This document shows positions 56,969-64,000 of a stretch of 64,000 nt of DNA, one piece after another. The translations under genes were made by a program, and so were the position numbers. The notes below the pieces were generated by a model. The model was not told the DNA's origin and did not search any database. It saw only the letters and a list, made by a program, of their open reading frames with translations. The stretch's first letter is position 1; each line of letters opens with the position of its first letter. Origin of the DNA: Aaosphaeria pasadenensis (lineage: Eukaryota > Ascomycota > Dothideomycetes > Pleosporales); NCBI GenBank assembly GCA_022813625.1, contig JAKLMB010000003.1, positions 1,302,001 to 1,366,000 of the forward strand, read 5' to 3'.

Positions 56969-59210
56969 TTACACGTACTCCCTATCGGCGTAGCTCTGGA
57001 TCATGCCTTGGGCGGTGGCCTCGTACTCCTTGAGCTGCACCTTGCCGTCCTTCTCTACGGTGTTAGCCTGCACGAAGACCTTCCTAGGCGTCTTCTGCTT
57101 CAGCACAGCCGGGCGGACGTAGTTCTCGTAGAACGGCTCGACAGTCGTGATCTCCTCGTACATCTTGGTCGCGGCCTCGACGTCGGCCGTGCTCTTGAAG
57201 ATGTGCAACTTCTGAAGGTACTCCTCGACGGCGGGGCGGCCGAGCTGCAGGATCTTGTTCCTCTCGAGCCGGATGGTGAGGTCGGACAGGTCCTTCTCCT
57301 TGTACTCGAGCTCGCAGAACTCGACGCCCGCATTGAGGAACGTGCGGAGGATGGAGAAGCGCGCTTGCATGTGCGCCTGGCCCCACTTGCGAGACTTGGG
57401 GTCCCAGAACTCGAGGGCGGCGATACCCGCGCGCGCCATAGAGAGGTACGCTGCGTAGAGGATGTCGCCGGCCTCGCTGTTGATGTCTTCCTTTCCGTCG
57501 CCGTAGCCGAAGATCTCGAGGACGGAGAAGTCGCAGGATAGGGCCATGGCGACGCACTCGGCGCGGCATTCCTCGTACGATGCGGCGATGGAGCCGAACA
57601 CGCTGCCCCAGGTCTGGCCGGGTTTGTAGTATGTAGAGATGGGCTTGTGGGTGATTGGAGAAACGGGAGGGTTCTTGATGTCGAAGTTGAATTCGCCAGG
57701 GAATGTCTCCTGGAGAAGCTTTCCGCAGCCGTGGCCGAGGAGTTCGTGCAAACCGACTTGAACCTCAAAGGCGGGGTCCCGGTATTTCTGGTAGATGGCA
57801 AGGTCGCTCTGCTTGATGAACGGAACGGCCTCGTTGGGAGCTTTTGCGGAAAGCACGTTGCCGAGGGAAACGTTCTTGAAACCCAATGTCTGACGGATGT
57901 CATCGTAGTTAGGGATGTTGATGCCGGCAGGGATGCTTCATTCGGTCAGTCATCAATCATACAGAGACACATGGAAACACTTACCCGCTTCCTGCGAAGG
58001 TGAGGACCTCCAACGAGGTAAAGTCTGGAGATAGGAACTTGTCCTTCTCAAATGCCTTGTCCCAGGGCAATAGAGGGATAAGGCTGGGTGCCGATTCCAC
58101 TAGCTTGCCAAAGGCCCTCGTTCGCTCCTTGTTGACCATAGCCACGAAACCCTCCCACTCTCCACGGATGCCGTGAGGATCTCGGTACGTCTCGACGAAA
58201 CCGACGTCCACCTCGACCTCCGGTCCCTTATCCTTAATCCAGTACCGTTGGCTCTCCTTGAACGCCTCGAGCGAACCCGTCCTGAAGCTCTTCGCATAGT
58301 TTTCTACCATCTTAGACTCGATGTCGTTTGCCGCATACTGCTTCGCCTTCTCAAAGTGCTCCGTAATTGTGGCCATCTCCTTCGTATAGTCGCCAAACAC
58401 GAGCTGAATCTTCTTTCCATCCGGAAGCGTCCACTCGCTCTCCTTCAGATCCCTATCCTCTGCCGCGGGGTTGTCCTGCGCAGAGGCAATCAAGATATCG
58501 TATCCATCTGACGTCTTCCTCACCCTCGTGTTCTCCGGCAACAACCCCTTACTCTCGAGGAAGTCACTGACGCCGGCAATCTCCTCCTTCGTGATGTGCG
58601 GACTGGCAGGATAATATGTCGACACATGCCCGGAGCTCGGGTACCCCAAGTGCAGCTTCGCGACGTCATCGCCGGTATAAATCAGATCCTTGAACTTCTC
58701 GTACAGGTCCAGCGTCTCCTGGGACACGGTAGCCAGCGCCTTGAGCTGCCTCGGGTCGAGCCGCGGCACAAACTTAGAGTCACCGAAGGACTTGTAGTTG
58801 CCCGCGTTGCCGAGGAACTGCGCAGCGTAGTTGAGGTAGGCCTCGATTTCGCCGGAAGAGAGGCCGGCCTCCTTCGCCAAAGCCGAGTAGTCACCCGAGC
58901 TGCGCTTGTGCAGAGCGATGATGAAGTCGTAGATGGGCTCGGATTCCGGCGAGACCTGTCGGAGGACTACGCGTGTGCCTGCAAGTGAGGCTCTGTTTGT
59001 TATTCACGTTAGAATGTTTACTTCCCTACGTAGGCAGGCAGGGGTAAATATGCCTTGGGAGGGGGAAGATGGGTGTTCAGCTCACATGGAGATGTGGTGG
59101 GCATAGAGCTTCTCCTTGTCGCTCAGGGCTTCGAAGTGAGGCTTGATGGCCAAAGGTACAATGGTTGGGGGGCTATCCGCGAGGTATTGTTCTACTATCT
59201 GAGCATCCAT
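56969..59210 (-). CDS. DPP3: dipeptidyl peptidase III (M49 zinc metallopeptidase)
   Basis: Three exons: 59210-59086, 58992-57985 and 57935-56969, 699 residues, matching the usual 680-720 of the family. Introns are 93 and 49 nt. The start is the ATG at 59210 (MDAQIVEQYLADSP). The M49 zinc motif HELLGH is at 441-446 (zinc His441, His446 and catalytic Glu442), and the second motif EECRAE at 499-504 supplies the third zinc ligand. Other landmarks: ASLAGTRVVLRQVSPES near the N-terminus, LEVLTFAGSGIPAGINIPNYDDIR spanning the second junction, and IFGYGDGKEDINSEAGD. The enzyme removes N-terminal dipeptides from 3-10-residue peptides in the cytosol; in animals it also regulates Keap1. No signal peptide is seen. 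The exon-3 frame is GC-rich, so other frames and the antisense strand stay open, but only this frame carries the motifs. Confidence 0.96.
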
Positions 59211-60291
59211 GTTGGGCAGTATCGTGAGGTTCAATTCAGAGAATGGGGAGAGATGTCGATGAGAGAGAGAGGGAGGAGTTGTGAGTGAGATGGCGTGTTT
59301 GATGATGCGGCAGCTCGAACCAAATAAGCGCGGGGTAGCTCCAGCCTTGCAGCTGGTTTGAGGGCGGCGGGCGGGCTGCTGGGGCTGCCTTTCTCGCATT
59401 CAGCGGGCTGGGGGGGTTACGCAGGCTGGTAGGGCGCCCAGTCACAGCGAGCACCTCCACCAAGCAAGCAAACGACGGTTACCACGTACATGCCATTCCA
59501 TGCACCACCCTGTTCCTTGATTGTCACTTTTCACACAGAGGACGAATGAGTTCCAAAAGCGTCAAGAAAAAGGGTATGTAGATTATTCACCAATGAAACA
59601 AAAAAAGAAAAAACTATCTCAAAACGTGTGAGAGAGACATCATCAGGCTGCGGCGTCTCTCTCCCGGAGCCTGAGTCCTCTTCTCCTTCAGAAAAAGAAA
59701 TGTCCACCAAGTGAGGTGTCCATTTCGGAAAATGCTAACGATGTTATAACTTCCGCCCGCAAGCATGATGCATCAAGGAAGGCAGGCGCGTCCGCTATGC
59801 TGTCATCAAACAAAAAAGAACACATCAATAGATATCGAAGCAATCTGCATAATCTCTCGTGCGTATGGAGCGCGAAGATTTTTTTCCTCTCATTCACCCC
59901 AGAAATAAATCGCCAAGGGGCCCAGGGTGAATAAAAGGAGAGAGTAATATTAAGGTACAAGAAGGGGGAAAAGTAAATGCTGGTGTTGGGGTATGGAGCA
60001 AGGGGAAAGTGTGAACAAGGAGAAAAGGTTGGACATAAACCTTTTGAAGGCCGGTCCATAAACGACCTCTTTTTTAGCATTCTACTCATGGCTGTCCCAA
60101 AGCCTGGGCATTGCAAAAATCGTTGGTAAAACATAAAGGCATGTCGAAAGGAAAAGGACAGGGAAAGGGAAATAGGCATTGAAGCAAGTATAAGTGTATG
60201 GGGGTATTCAACTTCCTTTCCCTTGGCGCCGGTAAAATCAGATGTGCAATCTGTACACGAATGGATAGAGACCGGCAGGACTGCGAGCAGC
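59211..60291. other. intergenic spacer between DPP3 start and the kinesin-tail gene end
   Basis: About 1.1 kb. The first part is the DPP3 promoter, and the last part is 3'-flank of the minus-strand coiled-coil gene. No gene, RNA or repeat is supportable; a 163-codon minus frame (59688-60179) has no domain and lies in this flank. Confidence 0.45.
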
Positions 60292-63200
60292 TTAGAAGCA
60301 GTTCAGTGTGCTCTTCTTCTTTTTCTTGTTGCTGTTGTTGAGAGCGGCCATGCGCGCTTCGAGGTGGGCGCGCTCGGCTTCAACGCGTAGTCGAGCATTG
60401 CGCTCCTCTTCAACTGCCTGGAGGGAATGGCGAGCCATGCTACGCTCCTTCTTCATCACGGCAAGCTCATCTTCCAGGGTGGTGCACTTCTTCCTCCAGT
60501 TCTCCAAGTCTTGCTTGGTCTTCTGGCTTGAAGACTCTAGGTCGGTCAACGCATCTTCAAGGGTTGCCGTAAGCTGTTTCTCGGCGAACAGGTGCTTCTC
60601 AATAGTGCGAATGCGGGCCTCCTGGTCCTCGACGAGCTGGGCTTGTGCAATGTCCTTACTCTGGTGACGAGATGTGGGGGGAGAAGGTGCGTTCGTCTGA
60701 GTCGGTGGTGGACTTCCAGGAAGAGGAGGCAGAGGGATGGCTGGTGGAGGGGATGGCAACGAGTTGTGCGAGTTGCTCTTTCGCAAATTGGAATCTTTCG
60801 AGTTCGACCTCTGAAGGTTCTCACGTGGATCAATCGACTCGCGGTTAGAGTGTCGCTTCGCGTCCACAAGTTGAGACTGGAATGGATGGTTAGCCAAATC
60901 TATATAGAATGGGGGTATCAAACTTACCTCCAGCAGTGCGATCTTAATACGTGATTCTTCTACCTCCTTCTCAATTTCATCTCTGCGTACCAAGGCGTCT
61001 TGAAGTTCCCGGCTACGCTCAGTCTGCAGAGCTGAGAGGCGGTTGTTGGCTGCCTCGTGTTGATCCCAGTTCGAGCTCAGCTGGTCCTCCAGTTCTTGCA
61101 CGAGGCGGGAGCTCTTGCGCTCCTTGTCGCTGACCTTCTCAAGCTCCTTGAGCGTCTCAGCATTGATAACTTCGAACTCTTTGACGGTGCCCTTAAGATT
61201 CTCGGCAGTCTTGACAGATTCTGCAAGTTCTGCACGTGCGGTTTCCAGATCCTTGATCGCCTGGTCCATCTTGGTAGTAAGAGACTTCCTCTCGTCGACC
61301 AGAGACATGATCTGACTTTGGATCTTGGTGGCATCCGTCTCTTGTTCAAGAGCCGTAGCTACGGCACCCAAAAGCTCCTCCATCTCAGCCTTGGCTTTGG
61401 TGAGATCAGTCTGAAGACTTTCCGCCGAAGCTTCGCGTGCAGCAAGCTCAGACGTAAGCTTTTCGAGCTCTTCATTGTGCGACTGTTTGAGGGAGTCAAG
61501 ACCTTGCTGATGAATCTCGATCGCCGACTTGTGCTCTTCGATCTGGCTCTCTAGGTTCGCCACTAGGGAGCGATGGGTCTCAAGCTCCTTTTCTGTCAGC
61601 TGCCGTGCCTCGGCATCCTCCTCGACTTGCTTGATGATGTTTGCATAGGACTCCTCGAGCTCTGCAAGGCGGGCGGCGTTGCCTTGGGCGGTGCTCTTGT
61701 GCTCGTCAACCTGGGCTTGTAGAGTCGCGACCAATTCGGCATGCTTCTCCTTCTCCTGCTCCAGCTCTGCCCCAGCCTGGGTACCCCAAGCTTGCTCGGC
61801 TTCGGCGAGGCGTGCGGTATGCTCCGACTCGAGTTTACGAATGTTTGCCTCCAGCTCCCGTATGGCCTGAGAATGCTGTTTTTCGGATGCTCGGGTAGCG
61901 TCAATCGCTTGCACATGCTTAGACTGCCACTGAGCAATCTCTTCTGAGAGTTGGGCGAGCTGGGCTTGGTGTGAGTCTTGCTCCTCATCAGCGTCTCCAT
62001 CAACCGACTTGGAGCTAGTTACAAGGAATCGTGGAGATGGCGGGACCTCCAAAACACTTTGCTTCTCAAGGTCAGCCTTGAGATCGGCGATCTCGTCTTG
62101 CAACTCCTGTTCTCTTAGAGCGCGAGAATCCTGAATTTCCTTCAGTTGCTCCTCATTCTGTCTAATCTGGTCGTGCATGGTAGCGACGATAGAGATATCA
62201 AGAGGTGAGGCCTTCAAGCTCGATCGCTCCTTGGTGAGTCCGGTGATCAAGGTCATCTTGCCTTCCATTTCCTTGCGGATGGAGCCAATTTCAGTCTCAA
62301 GCGCTTGCACCCGTTCAGATCGCGAGTGCAATTCGGTCATAATGGCGTTCAAGTTGAGTTCGAAATTCTGGATGGTATCAGGCTGTTCCTCAAAATTCTC
62401 AAGAGCGATGTTGCGCAATGAGGCAAATGCTCGGTTAGAACGATCATTAGCAAGCACGTTCTGACTCGACTTGCGACGGATGATGTGAGCTGTTGGTGAG
62501 CTAGGACGTGCAAGTTGAGCTTTGGCGACTTCCGATTTCAACTCCTCTACGTAATCCAGGGTATCTTGATGTTTGTCTTGTAGATCCACGTAACTGTTGT
62601 TCAACTCAGACATTCGCTGTTCCTTTTCTGAGTTGAGCAGCTTCAAGGCCTCGAGTTCTCGGACCAGTGTCGACTCTGTGTATGGGATGTCTTCTTGAGG
62701 GTGAGCGTTGGCTTGGGGGGTTCCAGGGTCGGACGGTTCGGCCCCAGCGTCAGTTTCTTCATCAGCGTTGGAAATACTGCTAGATCCCGCCAAGGACAAC
62801 TCTGCGGATAGATTACGCGAGGGCTGTGGCTGGCCGTCCACCTCTTTGAGTCCATTGATTCCCGTAGTTGACAAGAAAGATGTGGGTCGAGATCGGTGTC
62901 GGGCTTCGTCCATTGCATCTTGTAGAGCAGCTAGAGTGCGCAAAGCCTCCTGGTACTTGTTCTGGAGTCTATCGTAACCTTGCACTGTCCCCTCGTGCTC
63001 CATACGAAGATCGAAAAGCTCTTGTGTGACAGATTCCAACTTATCATGAACATATTTAGACTGGGCCGGACTCTGCGGCTCGTCGATGGGCTGTTCCGTG
63101 GAAAGAGTGTTGTTGGTGATTTCCGGTACAGTGGCCTGGTCCTCTTCTACGTTGGCGGCATCCACGGCTCGCGACCGAATCGTTCCAGCAGTCGTGGGTC

Positions 63201-64000
63201 GCTCGCTACCTTCCTCCTCTGCGATCACGTCCACACTAGAATTGAACTGCCTATTGCTAACTTCGGAGGGCCGCTTGGAATGACCGTTCACGAAAGGATC
63301 TTCGCTCTTCCCATCGGTCTGGCGAACATTGTCTAGTTCATGGAGCAAGTTGTCGAGCTTTCCAATGCTCCTCTGGCGTTCTACAACGTGCTTTAGACGT
63401 TCAATCTCCCGCTGCATGAGTTCGACTTCTTGCTCGTTCTCAGCAAGACGCTCTTCCAGAGTAGATATGTACTCCTCGCAGCTTGATTCATTCTCTCGTG
63501 CCTTCTGTAGCTTCTCGCGAAGGTCCGTGATGGTAGTGTCGTTCTTCTCAATGCCAGTGGCTGAGCTGTCGACTTGTGCTTCTAGAGTCTTGACGTATTC
63601 CTCATTACTAAGCTCTCGGTCGACGGACTTCTGAATCCTTGATTGCAACTGCTGGGCCTGGCTTTCCAAGAAAGCGATTCGGGTTTCCTTCTCAAGCAAC
63701 TCACTTTCGTTCGTCGAAAGCGAAGATCGAGTTGTCGAGAGCGAGGACTCTAGACTCTGAATTGTTTTCTCGTACTCAAGAACAACAGACTCGACGGCTT
63801 CTGCAAATGAGTTTGATCGCTTGAGCCGTTCCAGGGCAGAGTCTCCAATGGCATCCTTGAGCATTGGCGTATCGGCGGATTCGTTGTCGCGAGCCTTCGT
63901 AATCTCGGAGATGAGCTTGGCATGGCGAGTGCTCAAGGCATTATAGTTCTCCTGGATATCAAGCAGCTGGTTATGGAGCTCAATCTCGCGTTCCTGTTGC
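60292..64000 (-). CDS. coiled-coil tail of a probable kinesin-4 (N-terminal part off the window)
   Basis: On the minus strand the frame is open from the right edge (64000) to TAA near 60292, with one short intron at 60927-60877 (GTAAGT...CCAG, 51 nt). Because 51 is a multiple of three and has no stop, the unspliced frame is also open; after splicing about 1,218 residues are seen. The sequence is long heptad-type coiled coil (many E, K, Q, L) with Ser/Pro-rich breaks. Conserved landmarks: LMQREIERLKHVVERQRSIGKLDNLLHELD early, KHLFAEKQLTATLEDALTDLES late, and the C-terminus KKKKKSTLNCF. From memory, fungal KIF4-like kinesins end this way, so I infer the motor domain lies beyond 64000. No motor motif is in the window, so a myosin-like or other coiled-coil scaffold is possible. 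Confidence 0.67.
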   Translation of the reverse strand, partial: QQEREIELHNQLLDIQENYNALSTRHAKLISEITKARDNESADTPMLKDAIGDSALERLKRSNSFAEAVESVVLEYEKTIQSLESSLSTTRSSLSTNESELLEKETRIAFLESQAQQLQSRIQKSVDRELSNEEYVKTLEAQVDSSATGIEKNDTTITDLREKLQKARENESSCEEYISTLEERLAENEQEVELMQREIERLKHVVERQRSIGKLDNLLHELDNVRQTDGKSEDPFVNGHSKRPSEVSNRQFNSSVDVIAEEEGSERPTTAGTIRSRAVDAANVEEDQATVPEITNNTLSTEQPIDEPQSPAQSKYVHDKLESVTQELFDLRMEHEGTVQGYDRLQNKYQEALRTLAALQDAMDEARHRSRPTSFLSTTGINGLKEVDGQPQPSRNLSAELSLAGSSSISNADEETDAGAEPSDPGTPQANAHPQEDIPYTESTLVRELEALKLLNSEKEQRMSELNNSYVDLQDKHQDTLDYVEELKSEVAKAQLARPSSPTAHIIRRKSSQNVLANDRSNRAFASLRNIALENFEEQPDTIQNFELNLNAIMTELHSRSERVQALETEIGSIRKEMEGKMTLITGLTKERSSLKASPLDISIVATMHDQIRQNEEQLKEIQDSRALREQELQDEIADLKADLEKQSVLEVPPSPRFLVTSSKSVDGDADEEQDSHQAQLAQLSEEIAQWQSKHVQAIDATRASEKQHSQAIRELEANIRKLESEHTARLAEAEQAWGTQAGAELEQEKEKHAELVATLQAQVDEHKSTAQGNAARLAELEESYANIIKQVEEDAEARQLTEKELETHRSLVANLESQIEEHKSAIEIHQQGLDSLKQSHNEELEKLTSELAAREASAESLQTDLTKAKAEMEELLGAVATALEQETDATKIQSQIMSLVDERKSLTTKMDQAIKDLETARAELAESVKTAENLKGTVKEFEVINAETLKELEKVSDKERKSSRLVQELEDQLSSNWDQHEAANNRLSALQTERSRELQDALVRRDEIEKEVEESRIKIALLEVSLIPPFYIDLANHPFQSQLVDAKRHSNRESIDPRENLQRSNSKDSNLRKSNSHNSLPSPPPAIPLPPLPGSPPPTQTNAPSPPTSRHQSKDIAQAQLVEDQEARIRTIEKHLFAEKQLTATLEDALTDLESSSQKTKQDLENWRKKCTTLEDELAVMKKERSMARHSLQAVEEERNARLRVEAERAHLEARMAALNNSNKKKKKSTLNCF
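60877..60927 (-). other. 51-nt in-frame intron in the kinesin-4-like tail gene
   Basis: Minus-strand GTAAGT at 60927 and CCAG ending at 60877, flanking LLE and SQLVDAK. Retention would insert 17 residues (rich in hydrophobics, Pro and His) that break the coiled-coil pattern. A TGGCTAACC branch-like motif lies inside. Splicing is the better reading. Confidence 0.7.

Noticed and set aside
56933..57541. 202-codon antisense frame over DPP3, and the 267-codon alternative minus frame at 57100-57903
   Set aside because: Codon-bias shadows; the HELLGH and EECRAE motifs are in the DPP3 frame.
1..64000. CRISPR arrays, intact transposons or viral insertions
   Set aside because: No regular direct repeats with spacers, no transposase, reverse transcriptase or capsid motifs, and no terminal repeats were seen.

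Overview
The window reads as nuclear DNA of a filamentous ascomycete (Pezizomycotina; Dothideomycetes or Eurotiomycetes would fit, but this is inference). Reasons: short GT-AG introns (48-206 nt, some with CTAAC-like branch points), protein families typical of moulds, and intergenic DNA full of the short motifs TACGGAGTA and TAGGTACCTA. I support thirteen protein-coding genes. Eleven are complete, and one runs off each end of the window. All spliced models below were joined by eye, and each keeps an open frame across every junction.

Layout: (1) 1-4.1 kb: a divergent pair, a Brc1/Rtt107-type BRCT genome-stability protein (minus, partial) and a peroxisomal alpha/beta hydrolase (plus). (2) 4.1-15.2 kb: an 11 kb gene desert ending in the long pyrimidine-rich, uORF-bearing leader of an IME2-type kinase gene. 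(3) 15.2-30.7 kb: IME2-like kinase (plus), NAR1 Fe-S assembly factor (minus), a GT25-type glycosyltransferase (plus) and a 1,702-residue WD40/Gemin5-like protein (minus). (4) 30.8-47.5 kb: a second desert of more than 16 kb. It holds one small conserved-looking gene (39.5-39.9 kb), microsatellites and a degenerate array of about 400-bp units near 36.6-37.7 kb. (5) 47.5-64 kb: a compact housekeeping block with a METTL4-type adenine methyltransferase (minus), Leu5 mitochondrial CoA carrier (plus), UPF3 nonsense-mediated-decay factor (minus), PPG1 phosphatase (plus), dipeptidyl peptidase III (minus) and the coiled-coil tail of a probable kinesin-4 (minus, partial).

The genes do not form a biosynthetic cluster or operon. 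They fall into divergent and convergent pairs. Three of the four clear divergent promoters (BRC1/hydrolase, NAR1/GT25, METTL4/LEU5) each carry the bHLH-type octamer CACGTGAC, which is the most coherent regulatory signal I see. I found no convincing tRNA, rRNA, CRISPR array, intact transposon or virus. The most unusual features are the two deserts, their repeated motifs, the tandem array, the IME2 leader with four uORFs, a Cys-rich insert in NAR1, an acidic insert in the PPG1 catalytic domain, and an in-frame 51-nt intron in the kinesin-tail gene.
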